Source: Viscum album (lineage: Eukaryota; Streptophyta; Magnoliopsida; Santalales; Viscaceae). From it: DNA of 64,000 nucleotides. Positions 35,435 to 47,841 of this stretch are shown here, piece by piece. The stretch is from NCBI GenBank assembly GCA_963277665.1, contig OY728142.1, positions 14,336,001 to 14,400,000 of the forward strand, given 5' to 3'. The position numbers and the translations under genes are program-made. The number at the start of each line of letters is the position of its first letter. Position 1 is the first letter of the stretch. The notes under the pieces are model-generated. The model was given only the letters and a program-made list of their open reading frames with translations, had not been told where the DNA came from and did not search any database.

Positions 35435-37059
35435 ATTTACTGGTCTATTATATATATATATATATTATGAATATATATTATATATAAATCATGTTTTATA
35501 TTCTGTAATTAAGTAATCATGATCTATGTAATCATATGAATAATTACAAGTCAAAACACAGACGACAAATGAAACGATTTTACCCAAAACGCTCTTTAAC
35601 ATGGAATTTACAAAATAACGGGTAATATAAAGCCATAAGTGAACTATATATGATATCATAACAATAAGTATGATTCTAGAATAATTAAATGACATTATTT
35701 AAATCATTATACAGGAGTTTCGGATGCTTACGAAGCAAATCGGACCTAAGGTAAGGGAAATATCACAATCTCATTTTTATCCGAGATTGTTTATAATTCA
35801 GAAATTACTAGGGTGTATTTTATCATCCACATCCATGTTTCCTAAATATGTAATATTATTTACATCCAAATACAATTGTTTAAATCCAATTTTACCCTTT
35901 GGTGAGTTTTTAGTAAAAGATATGAAAGGAATCTTTTGTCGTTTTTTGTACGAGGTACTTTTTGACTTTTCCGACAAAAGTACGAGAAGAATGTTTTTTT
36001 TAACTTATACGGCATGAAAGGATTTTTACGGTTTTATAAAGCCATATTTTCATGAAGCTTCCTCAAAAATATTTCATGACTATTTTCAAGAAAATCCTTT
36101 TCTTTTAAAAATTCATGACATTTTGTGAAAAGAAAATGATTTTAAAGAAGAAAGGATATTTTCCTCAAGAATTCATTTCAAGTGTTTTATCAAAACCATT
36201 TTCCATCTAAAATGAAATTATTTCATATGTGTATGTTTTAAGTATAATGTATCTTTTATTTACAAGGTTTCACTTTTCTTATTATGAAATTATATCCATT
36301 TGTTTTATATGGATTATGAAATGATGGGATGATGTTTATGAAACCCATTTTATTCTTTGGGTTATGATGAATGTTTTAAGTTTATTTTGTGGCACAAGTA
36401 AGAATGATTTCACTATGAGATGGGTGGGACCTATATATCCCTCCAATTAATTGGGTAAAGATTTATATCTCATGAGATAGACATGGCTAGAACAGCAAGT
36501 TAAACCGGTTGAGTAATACAGAACTGGAACGAGGAGTGAACTCGATTCAGAAAGGGACTTTGTCCACTAAGATGGTCTTGGCAGCAATGCCTTGGCTACT
36601 ATGGAAATCATATGATGTGCTTAATGGTTTCCACAATTAAATGTTTTATTCCCATGATATTTTGTCATTCTTAATATTTCATTATGATCTATGCCTTGCG
36701 TACTTCCATGTTTTATGTCATTGCTCAAGCTTTTGATGTTTAAACATTATGTTCATGTTTTTAAGTTCAAATGTATATGGTATGTTTTATTTTATCCATT
36801 CTTACCCTTAATGAGCATTTGAGCTCACCCTTTTTATGTTTTATTTTCCCTAGGATATAAAGAAATGTTTTAGGTAAGAAAAAAAGGGGAATATCTTTAT
36901 GCGAGATGTTGAAGATCTTTCACCATGATTAAAAGATTGTGTTCCAAGTTTACAAAGACACTAAACTATTACAGTCCTTGTGTGTCTATTTTTGTTATAT
37001 ATTAAGTATTCCGCTAAAGTAATGTAATGTCCATGTAGGTTAAGCTTCAGGTCTCTACA

Positions 37060-37064
37060 TGTTT
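37060..37064. repeat. target site duplication TGTTT, right copy
   Basis: Pairs with 26,471-26,475 (TGTTC). Tat spacer continues with TGATCTTAGAGGAT. Confidence 0.8.
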
Positions 37065-38544
37065 TGATCTTAGAGGATAATCCTTCATTAAATCTAGGAT
37101 CTATTTTCCTGACTATGTTGGATACGGGCTTCCTTACATTATCAATGATTAACCTTCACCCACTAGTCCCCACATCCTATTGACTCGGATATTCTTGGGT
37201 TATGATTTAAACATCCCATAACCAAACTATTCAAGTGGATTCAGATACCCTTTTTATTACACATATCTACATCATCCCCGTTTTCAAATAAAGATTATAA
37301 TATTGTATTTGTATACCCCTCCAGTCTAGGATATGTATCTCCTGTGAAGACCAAAAATGCCCTGATTGATTCATTCCTCTCAAGAACACATCCTATTCAT
37401 ATGACATTAAACTTCATGACAACATCCTAGTTTCATGATGTTAAACTACATTAAATATCGACAATTCTATAAGATCAAAAATATCTTTGATCGGGTCGTC
37501 CTATCCATAAATCTATTATAGATATTAATGTTTTGTATCCATCCCTACTTATTAACTCAATCAACATAGAGAACTCCTTATCTGACCATAATGTCGAGAG
37601 TCAATAAGGGAAGAAAAAAATGATAACACCCTACATATAAGCTTGATCTATGCAAGGATTCTCTTAAAAAGAGATAATTTTAGCATGATTATTACCCTTA
37701 TAAAAATGTATAGGGAATCTTATCCATATAAAATGCATATTCCACTCAACTCTAGTCTATCATGAAAGACCTTAAACTACTTATGTATGGAAGAAGCATA
37801 TAGACCTTCCTCACCTATGTATGAATTATATCTACATGAAGTTTTATTTGATATGATTTATGCATGATGGGATCTACCATATGTATATTAACCAGTAAGA
37901 TAGTTCAAGGATAAAATATGCCTCTCACATCTAAAATTCACCAGACTAGTGAAAAGTGTCCTCAAGGATATCACACACTATTTCACTTGGTTCTTACATC
38001 CTTACCACATGATGTTAAATTATAATGAATACATCCTCATATCATGACATTAAATTGCATGGAATATGCTTCCCCACTACATTATATTAAACTATGATGA
38101 CCATTTCCCATCATCACTCCTTATCAAAGGAATGAAAAAGCCTGATCTTGTTCAATAAAACCATAGGATGATTCTATCATATTTTTGAACACGCCATCAC
38201 ATAAATCACATTTCATGTCTTGTGTGCCTCATATTTCCACAAATATTTCATTCCCCTTAAAAAAGAACACCCAGCCTCATGGGACCCTTGGTTTGACTAT
38301 GCATGTTCTCCCCTAGCCTGTCAACCAAATGTTTCTTTGCATTAAAAAAAGGGCTTATGATATTTTTTATCCCTAACATCATCATAGTGTAACTTGTACC
38401 CATAGTGCGATATCTGATCATCCTCATCAATAATATATCATGCCATTAATCATGACCTGATAACCTTGATCCATGATTTACAATATTCTCATCCCCATAT
38501 CAAAAGGTTGTTGGAATTATTTTGACTACAGGATTCCAAATTAG
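37065..38544 (+). repeat. Tat spacer module, copy B (right part) and following spacer
   Basis: Non-coding. It begins as the continuation of copy B (GGGTTATGATTTAAACATCC near 37,198) and carries stray units of the 35-bp repeat at 37,400-37,445 and 38,010-38,095. Otherwise it is AT-rich with no gene. Confidence 0.6.
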
Positions 38545-38840
38545 GATAATGTGTAACACCCCCCCCCCCTGATACTAGTTCCAAATCGTAAGAACTTAAA
38601 ATACTAATGGAAGAGACATAAAACTTCTCAAGATAAAAACCCATAAAGGAAGGTACGAGAAAAGTTCATTTCTATTCTCACTAAAATATTCATCAATAGT
38701 TTTTAGAAAAAAATTAAAGCGTAAATAAAAATTGAATAAATCTCATAGGGCATATTTGTGGTCTAAATAAAAGATGTTTTATGCTCATTGGACCCCACTG
38801 GTCTAGAGAAAGTTAGAGTAACAATTTCTCACATCTCCTC
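38545..38840 (+). other. unassigned block starting TGTAACACCCCC
   Basis: The start TGTAAC followed by a C13 run resembles the TGTAACACCCC start of gypsy LTRs, and the block interrupts the spacer-module order. No second copy or duplication was found, so an LTR fragment is only a guess. Confidence 0.25.
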
Positions 38841-39849
38841 ACCATGATAATGTGCTCACTAGATGGAGACACAAATTTTAGGGTGCCTAAACCCTTATCG
38901 AATATTATGTTTTCCACAAATCACCTTCTTGTCTATGAAGTATGAGACAACACTCACCAAATACTTGAGTTAATACACTTCTCCTAGAACCCCATATACT
39001 TGAGTCATTTATATTAGAAATTCCCTATAGTGTATTGGTAATAGGGACAAACTACTCTAAAGAGACCCCACTAGTATTCACTGATTAATAACAAAATGCC
39101 TTGGAGCTTGTGATTAGAGGATGTTTTGGCCCTAAAGGAATGGTTCCCCTTAAACACATGATTTATTTCTCGAGATACATATGAAACTGGTTTCCACTAT
39201 TACTAATGGTAGAAATTTATCTACTAGCCCCTATTTTTAGTTGACTTGGACAACCCTAGACCATGATTTACAATCCCTATAACCATACTATTCAAATAGA
39301 TTTGATATCCTCAAAATTAAATCACCATTTATTGTAAAAATCCTTAACATAGGAATTTGATATTTCATTCTAAAACCTTTTGATAGACCTCATCATGTGA
39401 TCTAAAACCACATGATGTAGGACCCTAGCTTCCCAATGATAAATAGAACTACCCTATGTTTCTAGAACCCTCCTTGGATAGTCTTTCCTCCTTAATCAAC
39501 TTCACTATCCAGGTGTTTGAATCTCCATAAATCTCCCACGATCCTTATAAAGGAGAAGGGACCCCTTTGTTGGACCATGTACGAGTTGGATCTATGTAAG
39601 TACCTTAGACCCATCAAACAGAGGCATATCCTCATTTTATGAAAGGACCTCCAATACTTGTGATCACCGACAACATCTTAGTGAAACTCAACACCACAAA
39701 GTGTTTTGAAATCATCCCTGCTGTGTCAACCCCATTCCATATTCCTTTATTCAAACTCCTAGTGATGTGATTTAAACAACTCATATTCCATCTATCCAAG
39801 TGGATTTGGAATCCCTAACATTATTCCTCTATACACCAAACAAGGTTCC
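38841..39849 (+). repeat. Tat spacer modules, copies C and D
   Basis: Copy C (~38,880-39,360) repeats the landmarks AGTATTCACTGATTAATAA, GAGGATGTTTTGG and CCATGATTTACAATCC. A shorter copy D (~39,720-39,830) repeats the last of these as GATGTGATTTAAACAACTC. No gene. Confidence 0.55.
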
Positions 39850-40112
39850 AGCAAGGATATGGGGTGTCCAATCCCTTCATGAATACCCATCCATCATCTC
39901 AGTATGGATTCGGGGTGTCCAAGCCCATCATGAATACATATCCTTCATCGTATCAATAAGGATGTGGGGTTTGTGAAACCTTAATGAATACCCATCCTTC
40001 ATTATCTCAGTAAGGATGTGGGGTGTCTAAAACCTTCATGAATACCTATCCTTAATAACTGAATAAAGGATTCAGGTCACTTGAACCCTTCATAAATACA
40101 CATACTTCACCC
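39850..40112 (+). repeat. 54-bp tandem repeat, 5 copies
   Basis: The unit contains AAGGATGTGGGGTGTC and CTTCATGAATACCCATCC. GGAT cores are at 39,855, 39,906, 39,960, 40,014 and 40,068. Confidence 0.85.
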
Positions 40113-40999
40113 ATTATTTTTATTAGGCATGAAAAGAAATAGCAGGACCAAGATAGAATACCATAAACTATAACAACAGTAAGTCTGATCTAGAAGACCC
40201 TAAACTATAGCAGTACAAGGTCAAAGTTATTCAATCAAAAATTATTGCATCCCATCAGTTTAGAAAGTCCTAAAAACAAATCCAATTTAAATACACATAA
40301 TGCTTGCTAGGTTTAAAACCTAAAAAGGGAACCCTGGGAAAAATTTGAGTCTCTACTCATAAGACATGCACTTTGTGTGATACAAGAAACATTGAGCATT
40401 AATAAAAAAAGTCCCAAAACTTATCAAACTGGAAACCCATAAAGGGAATCCTGAGAAAAATATAAGTCCATAACTGTTAATCCTCACCTTAAATGGATTA
40501 ATAAAAAAATTGGGGCTAAAAACAAGAGATACAAAGCTTGTATGGACCATTATTTGTCCCTATAAAAAATCATGATATACTTGATAAGTCCATTAACTTA
40601 AAAAGAAGTTAGAGAACTTTACATTTAGGGCATATTTACCGAAATTATCTTTTCAAACCAAATGATCTTAGAATAAATAGAATATATACATAAATGAATA
40701 TTATTATTTCATTAATCATTTATGGTCAATCCTTAAAAAATGTATATTAATAATTGAGAATTTTAATTTAAAATTTGGGTTTACCCAATATTATGAAAAG
40801 AATTTAAATATTTTATATTAAATGTGATATTGAATCAATAAAATTACATACACATGATGAATAAAATAAATCCTGAAATAAACATGTAAATTTTAAAAGG
40901 TTTGATCATTGATAAAGTTTAAATGTGGGAGGAATATACACATTTTTAAGTCTCTCCCCAAATTTAAAAAACATATATTCACACAGATGGATCATAGTA
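40113..40999. other. AT-rich Tat spacer, no gene seen
   Basis: Two similar blocks, AAAGGGAACCCTGGGAAAAATTTGAGTC (near 40,323) and its altered copy near 40,440, lie about 115 bp apart. The reverse-strand open frame at 40,353-40,550 overlaps them and is not supported. Confidence 0.4.
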
Positions 41000-43615
41000 A
41001 AATCTGGTTGGATAAGTTTTCTAAGTCACTCAGAGTCTGGTGGATGATGTTATCTTATTGTTGAAGTGTCATCCACTCCATTTCCTCTGTCGTCGTCAAA
41101 GGATGGAGAGTCTCAATAAAATAGGATAACCCTTTACCCACTTTTTGAGTGATATATAATAAAGATGACATTGTGTGAGCTATGAGTGATTAATGTTCTA
41201 CTATCTATGTAGTCAAGTCATCCATCTGTTCACACAACTGAGAGACTTTATGATGTCTTCATTCTAGTACCTTGGAATCCTCCCTTACTAATTGGGCTAG
41301 ATAATTCTTATCATAAAATACTTACAAGTATCTATCATTAAATTCCAATGGTTGTAAATCCAATAAATTTTTCAGCATGATATCATATAATTATTGATAG
41401 TCAATTCCACTATCTCTCAAATCAAGTAAGAATAGAAATTCCATTCCTCTTGGTCACATATTTTCTCTAAGAGAGTCTTAGTAATTAAGTCATGGATTTA
41501 TTTCCAAATTATCCTTCATGGTATTTGTCTCTCAATGACCACTTGAGGGAGCACATTATAAGAAACAATGGTTAATTTTATGTATTCATATATCAATTTT
41601 ATTGAAAGAAGGGTCATCTAAGCTGAAAAGGAAGTAAAAGAAGAATCCCCATGTGTTCACTCTCAAATCGGTGCATCATCTATCACCGGTACCAAAGAGC
41701 TTACTTTCTTAATAAATCCTAAACTATTGAAGGGACTCCCATTACTATAGTTAGAGTGATTCATTGGGGGATCCTCCAAGTACTGAATCCACTATATTAT
41801 GCCCATGGAAAAGGGGGTCATAAGAGAAAAGGGCTTATAATTTTGATGAAATAATTAGCTCAGCATCAATTTTGGGTATAGTATTAAGACAAGAAGACAG
41901 GGGTGTCGGCGGGAAGAATAAAGATTTTGGTATTTGTATCTTCATGTGATAGTATAATCCATAATTAATTAATTATTCCAAGATATCATTATCCTCGCAT
42001 TCTAGATAAGGAAATAGAATAAAACCTTTGAGTGCATGAAACTTACAAGAAAAATGATGGGGTGTATGGATTATAGATGATTAGCTCATCTATAAAATAT
42101 ATAAGAACCCTAACTTAGAGTGAGACTTTATATAATATCTCATTATGGTAACCACTACCATTATTAATAATTAGTCCAGTAGGTGAAAGGTACGGCGTAA
42201 AATTGAAATAGTTATGTCAGCTCAACATATCAATAACCTCATCAACACCTAATGAAATCACCTCAACCCTAAATACATTTAGAAACATGGAATGGAATAG
42301 GGAATGAGAAATTATGGTAGTATTATGATACCTATAATAGTGAAAATTATCATATGTCCAACCAAATAAAAAATTGAAAGGTTCCACTAATCTGATAAGG
42401 TGTATTATCTTGTTGAACCTAGCCAAGGAGTTGGTAAAGATGAGCAAGGGTTGGCATAGATAGGTTGAGAGGCCTCCCTTCTTCCAATCAGACTACCATC
42501 ACCAATATTCCAACTTGAATGGCCAAGCATACATCCTCATCTAGTAAAATCCATCCATTTAAAAACATGGCCAAAATCCCACTAACCAAAGGCCTGAAGA
42601 TACCTCCGGTCTCACCTTATATCCCCATGAAGCATATTCCATGGCCTCCAAAATGGACCAAAAAAGAATGAACTATCCCAAACTTTTTTGGAACGACAAT
42701 GATGATGACATATGGAAGTTTGAGGATTCCCATTTCAACAAAGGAATACACCAATATAATCCCTGAAAGAAATAATTTATCATAGGTTCAACTCCTTTTT
42801 TAATTTCTCCTTCAAAGTGGTGATCATATCATGGGACAAGGTTAGAGTTTTTTCAGGGTCATCCCAAAAATCTATAGTGTGAATGAATTTATTTTAAATC
42901 TTCCAAATATGATTTATTCCCCCCAACTGATAAATATCCAATAGTTTGATTCCTGTTTCACCATGAGTCATATGAAAAGAGTTTGTGTTGATACACCAAT
43001 GGCTCATCAGTTCTCTTATAAGTTATGATTGATGGTATATGATAAATTGTGAAATTAACATCAACTCATAGAGATTAATGGAATAAATTTTTTCATAAAA
43101 TTTTATATAACTATACTTAACTAATAACAGATTCACCCATTCATCAAAAAACTTTTTACCAGAGTGAAAATCCTATATTGAGCTCCAGTCACTTTTAGGG
43201 TTTCCCAGTTAGAATACAAGTATGTTTGAGTAACTCTATGGAGTTAGCTGATGATGAATATCATAACCATTTGGTCCTAGAGGAAAATTAAACAACTTAT
43301 AGGACATCATCTGGAATAGTTCCATAATTAATTGACTATCCTCAAAAATTATCATATGAATGCAGTCAAGAGCGATGAAAACTAGTGAGATGGAGTATTG
43401 TAGTCAAGTGAGGGAATGGTAGTGTCATCCAAAAGTCCAAAATTATATAAAATGATTCTTTTATTTAGGGGATATTTTTTAATCTCATTCAGAAGAAACC
43501 CCTTCAAAACCTTTTATTTATAAAAGACCCGGTATCAATGATTGGCATTGTAGTTCCCAGCAATCATGGCTCTCTGGTCATCCAAATCAGAATAACTTTT
43601 TGAAGTGGAATCCAT
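41000..43615 (-). pseudogene. antisense plant mobile domain (PMD) protein of a Tat element, decayed
   Basis: On the minus strand an ATG at 43,615 opens a frame starting MDSTSKSYSDLDDQRAM. At 42,989-42,940 it reads NTNSFHMTHGETGIKLL, the PMD signature (aromatic-His then GE-T-I-L). WDDPEK follows at ~42,870, and EGRPLNLSMPTLAHLY at 42,482-42,424 resembles the later PMD block. The C-terminal third (41.6-41.0 kb) has a charged, coiled-coil-like stretch. At least one frameshift separates the PMD blocks and many stops stand where Trp codons would be. PMD frames placed antisense between pol and the 3' LTR are known in Tat elements; their role is unclear. The open frame 42,217-42,447 is in a neighbouring frame. 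Confidence 0.6.
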
Positions 43616-45589
43616 TTTTACAAAGTATAGAGAATACATGAGAAGATTCATAACCCTAAGGAATTAATTGGTTGAGATAAAATGAGTAAAATTGGTGTAT
43701 AGGTCAGGTGACATCATTTAAATCGTGCGACCTGTATAAGGAATTTTGAATTCATGGCCTATTAAAAATCAAGAGAATCACATGATCCAGATAATTTATT
43801 GTAATTGTATGATTTGTTAAAAATCAAGTGAATTAAATGACCCATTTAAGGTATTTTGATTGCATGATCTATTATGGGTCATGCGACTCACATGACCCAT
43901 ATAACATCTCATGATTGCGTGATCTATTTTAAGACATTTGATCACATGAATATGTGAAGGTCACACAAATCGCATCAATATTAAGAGATCACATGACATC
44001 CCCTGAGAGACACTCAAAGAATCTAAGGTGACCCAACATCGAAATATGTATGTCGTGGTTTAAGATACTTACTATTGATTAGCTATTATGTTTGTTTCAT
44101 GGGCTGTCAGGACAAGGTGGTCATGTGATGAGATCACATGGTTGGGTCCTATGAAGGGTTCTCGTGATGGGGTTATGTAAAGTGGTATTGAGAAGAAATA
44201 ATGTGAGAGAAAAAATCATGATAGATATTAATTCTTGGGGAACAATTGAAATGATCATACTCTCACCATCTATTTATAGGTAACCACGTAGAATATGAAT
44301 GGACTACTAGAATACCAAAATTTTCTTAGAATACTAACTAGTGGAATCCCAAGAGACATGGGTGGGAATTTAATTCCTTATAACTAAGTCCTTATTCCTT
44401 CATAATTAACTTCTGATGGGGAAATTTTTTTTATTCCCACCAAGCAATCATCAGCAATTTTAGGATTGGATAAATACCTGAAGCTTGGGTATTATTTTCT
44501 CCACAATGTAAAGAAAGGATCAGCATGGCCATATAAAGATTAATCATCTGAAGTGCATGACTCTTGTAACATTAAATAAGACTCATGATCACATGATGCC
44601 ATAGGAATATCACACAAATGGTTTATGTGCTTCGTGTGATCTTTTCATGATCACGCAAATCCCATTTGGCATGTCCTTATAATCATGTGACATGTCGATT
44701 GAAAAACAGTTGATAATCACATAAGCTATTTGTAAAATAAAAGTTTAATATGATAGGATCATTATGTGAACAATATTATTATAGTTTTTCAAGTGAAGGT
44801 TTTATGTGCTTCACATGAGGATTTTATTGATCACATGAAGGACCCCAGATAGGCTAACATGGCCTCACGATGAACCCCAAACATGCCGAACTAGTCTTGT
44901 AAAGGCCCTTCAGTATGTCACCTTGATATTTCAAAGACTATCAGATATATGGATTAAATTACATAAAATCCATTTTATAATTCTATATTGATCATTAAAA
45001 ATACCTTTGGTAAGCCATAGGCTTAAGAATTATAGAAATTATATAGTGAGCATACGGCTACTATTTGTCATGTGACACAAATACAATTTCATTAATGACA
45101 TGTGAAGGATTCATGTGAAGCATGTGATACCTCTTGAGGATGTTCCCTCTACTCGGTCAAGTAAATATATGAGAGTTAAGTTCCATAGGAATAAGTATAG
45201 ATTCAATATGGTGATTCCTATAAAATCTCCCCTCAATACATAGAAAAAGAGACATTAAGGTGAAAGATAATTTCCCAGATCGAAGGATCTCATTATCTCA
45301 ATATACATCCACTTAAATTTTCTACTGAGTAACTTAAGGGATTGCATGATATTTTTATTCACTTCATGTGATAATTTTATTAATCACATGAAGTATGTCT
45401 GGAATCTTAGCTAAATCACATGAAGGGCCTTCAGCATGTCATCTTGATCAAGTGATGCCTCAATAAGAAAATACTTGAAAAATACTGGTATCTTCATGTG
45501 AAGGAGGCTAAAAATGATGGAAGATTAACATAAACAAAGATATTCTATTTTTCATGTGAAGGGATTATGTACTTTACATGATTAGTTCC
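43616..45589. other. spacer with scattered GATCACATG motifs, no gene seen
   Basis: From ~43,690 the sequence is studded with TCACATGA, CATGTGAT and GATCACATGAAG, which looks like decayed units of the ~32-bp repeat that is regular from 45.59 kb. No coding frame is supported. Confidence 0.5.
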
Positions 45590-46060
45590 TTAGTCAGGAG
45601 AAGACACCCCAAACATACCAACCTGATCATGCGGAATCCCTCAGACATGTAAACCTTTTCATGTGGTATCACTCTGACATGTTAAATTTGATCATTATAA
45701 CACACCTTGTACATTTTTTCTTTGATCATGTAAAGCACCCTAGACTTTTCCTCTTTGATCACGTGGCATCCCTTGTACATATATTTTTGATCATGAGAAT
45801 TCCTCATACATGTCATCCAAGTTTATGCGAAGTCCTCAGTCATGTAATCTAGATCACATGAAATACCTTATAAATGTTATTAGGTTCACATTAAGGGCTT
45901 ATACATGTTATATTTGATCATACAACCCACCTTTGACATGTTGGCCTTATCACACAAAGGTACCCTAACATTTCAACTCAGATCATGAGAAGACACCCTC
46001 TAATGTGTCAACCATGTCAAGTAGTCAACCTTAATCATGTTGACCATTTTAGGAATAAAC
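45590..46060 (+). repeat. ~32-bp tandem repeat, about 13 copies
   Basis: The GATCATG core recurs at 45,625, ~45,657, 45,690, 45,724, 45,757, 45,789, 45,822, 45,852, 45,885, 45,916, ~45,948, 45,981 and ~46,012. Units follow the pattern GATCATGTGAAGCACCCT then ACATGT. Open frames at 45,661-45,852 and 45,985-46,296 are by-products. Confidence 0.85.
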
Positions 46061-47690
46061 CCAACCATTTTAGGTATACACTCCATAAATTTCATGAATA
46101 CACCCCATACATGTTAGGTAGACACGTTGAAAATGTCAGAAAAACACTTAGGACATGTCAGGTAGACACCCTAAACATGCTAACATTTTTCAATGGGAAT
46201 ACTTGGGAATGTACCCTTGAACTATGTGAATCCTCAAACATGATCCCCTTGGTCGAGAATTCCCTCTTCATATGGGAAGTTTTCATAATGAACTAGGTTT
46301 ATGCACCAATGAAACCCTGTTGGAATTATGGGATCCTTATGCCATTCAAGCATGCTCATTCGACCACTCAAAGTCTTTCCCTCTATTTATCAGAGGATAA
46401 GTGTAGGATATCTTTCATGTTAAACAGACCTGGTGTAAGTACCTTTATATTAAATTTACATTAGTTTATAGGACCCACCACCTGTAGTTATACCTTTATT
46501 TCTCATCCATCATGGGATTAGGAAACTTAACTGAACTATGGGGACTCTAATTCATATCCAAATAGGATACGTAGGATGCCTTACTAAGGATCAAGCTTCA
46601 TCATGGTTTCTTAAATGTGTAAATCCCCATCCATAAATAGTATACCTGATCACTTTTTATCTCTTGTTTCTCATAGTAAACATAGCTCATGTGAGCTTAT
46701 GGATTTATAATGATCATGTCACTATCACCATAAAATTCCCTCAAATCGGGGAAACCTTTGTGTGTAATCCATGTTCAATAATATGGTACAAATTCATCCT
46801 TAAATGGGTATCCAACTTGGTATATGACCCTAAGTCATTCCCATATTGATAAATTATGGGAAAATAACTCTCATGAGTATTAATTATCTGTCTCCACCCA
46901 TTAATGGGTTGGGGATAGATTGAACTAAAAGGAATATGATTCCTATTATAAACAGGATGTGTAAGACGCCTTCCTAAGGCCCAAGAGAAATTCCCAATGC
47001 CTAAATTCCCTCATGTACATCCTTTATGAATTATGTTAAATTGTATGTCTTGGACCAAAATGAACTATGTGGGTTTTGATTCCTTTCCTCACAAGACATG
47101 TAGGATGCCTCTTATAGGTTCAATTGCAATCATGAAACATCAATCACCTTCCTGTATGATGGAAAATTCTAGATTACTTGGTAATATGGATTCAAATTAT
47201 AAGAATTACCTCATGGTTAATAAATAATGGGAACCATATGAAGAACCTATGATGTATACAGATGGTATCATTAATAGAACACCATTTTTCATGCAAAGGG
47301 ATTAAACACTTAATTATTTTTTAGGGTAACCAGTCCCATATCAATATTTTTGAATAATTCATGAACATATCTTAATTCTATTGGAGTTTTCCATAATAGT
47401 AAATAATTCCCCCAAAAGGGTGTGATTATCTCAACCTCCCTTCCTCACGACTAATATGAGTTCCAAAGTGTAATTGGGTTTGAAACCATGAATGATTTCC
47501 TACCTTTGGAAAATAGGACCATAAATTTTCATAGGTGTGGGAGTCACTAGGAGTTTCCACATTTCATGGAAATAAAAATGGTGAACCTAATGTGAAATCA
47601 TGTGATAACTAAATAACTAAGTCATCACAGGCATCGGGCTTCTTATTTCCCAAACTCGGACCACCCACACCATTTTGTTGGAAACAATTG
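46061..47690 (+). repeat. Tat spacer with GAACTATG...GGATACGTAGG units
   Basis: Three relatives of the ~142-bp unit occur at ~46,525, ~46,925 and ~47,070 (TGAACTATGTGGG, TGATTCC, CATGTAGGATGCC). Between the first and second is a spacer-module block (TTGTTTCTCATAGTAAACATAGC at 46,664). No gene; the open frames 46,664-46,849 and 47,033-47,227 fall on these repeats. The right edge is where homology to the next LTR begins. Confidence 0.55.
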
Positions 47691-47796
47691 TATAAATTCT
47701 ATAATAATGAATTAATTATATTTAATATATTTAATTACTGTTATTATGATATATCATCCATTTTATATCTATTTTCCATCAAATTGGAAATGATAG

Positions 47797-47841
47797 TATC
47801 ACTCATGCGTATGTGTGGACTACAACCTCCACGTGGTGATA
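47797..47841 (+). other. 45-nt stem-loop module, copy 1 (5' LTR, element 2)
   Basis: Arms TATCACTCATG and CACGTGGTGATA pair at 9 of 11 left-arm positions with a bulge in the usual place. The 22-nt loop length is kept. Confidence 0.65.

Larger units (their letters stand above)
26476..37059 (+). mobile_element. gag-only giant-LTR retrotransposon (TR-GAG/LARD-like), member 1
   Basis: The 10.6-kb element has LTRs of 4,241 and 4,250 bp and only 2,093 bp between them. LTRs begin TGTAACACCCCGAG and end GTCTCTACA. A primer site, a short gag with two zinc knuckles and a polypurine tract are present; no protease, reverse transcriptase, RNase H or integrase is. It must have moved with enzymes from another element. 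In the first ~215 bp the LTRs differ at about 11 positions by my reading, so this is the youngest insertion here. It sits within a Tat spacer module. Confidence 0.9.
32810..37059 (+). repeat. 3' LTR of gag-only element 1 (4,250 bp)
   Basis: Near-identical partner of 26,476-30,716, with the TATA box at 34,652, donor at 34,829 and stem-loop modules at 34,996, 35,181 and ~35,390. Differences from the 5' LTR are mainly transitions. Open frames 33,549-33,839 (minus), 34,918-35,169 (minus), 35,489-35,695 (minus) and 35,724-36,017 (plus) are not conserved as frames. Confidence 0.9.
7095..47690 (+). mobile_element. giant Tat-like Ty3/gypsy element, nested host of three later insertions
   Basis: A Tat-type pol (7.1-11.34 kb) is followed by tandem-repeat spacer, an antisense PMD pseudogene and more spacer. 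Removing the Copia-like (13,828-24,433) and gag-only (26,476-37,059) insertions leaves about 19.4 kb, a plausible size for a Tat element lacking its 5' end. The spacer modules recur several times (13.1-13.8, 25.9-26.5 plus 37.1-37.3, 38.9-39.4 and 46.7 kb), so this could instead be two overlapping Tat copies. The 5' LTR and gag are not in the window. I could not place a 3' LTR with confidence. Confidence 0.6.

Noticed and set aside
38545..38580. New gypsy LTR insertion beginning TGTAACACCCCC
   Set aside because: No second LTR, polypurine tract or target duplication could be found; kept only as an unassigned block.
45985..46296. 103-codon open frame, among the longest on the + strand
   Set aside because: It lies on the decayed GATCATG tandem repeat and has no domain-like features.
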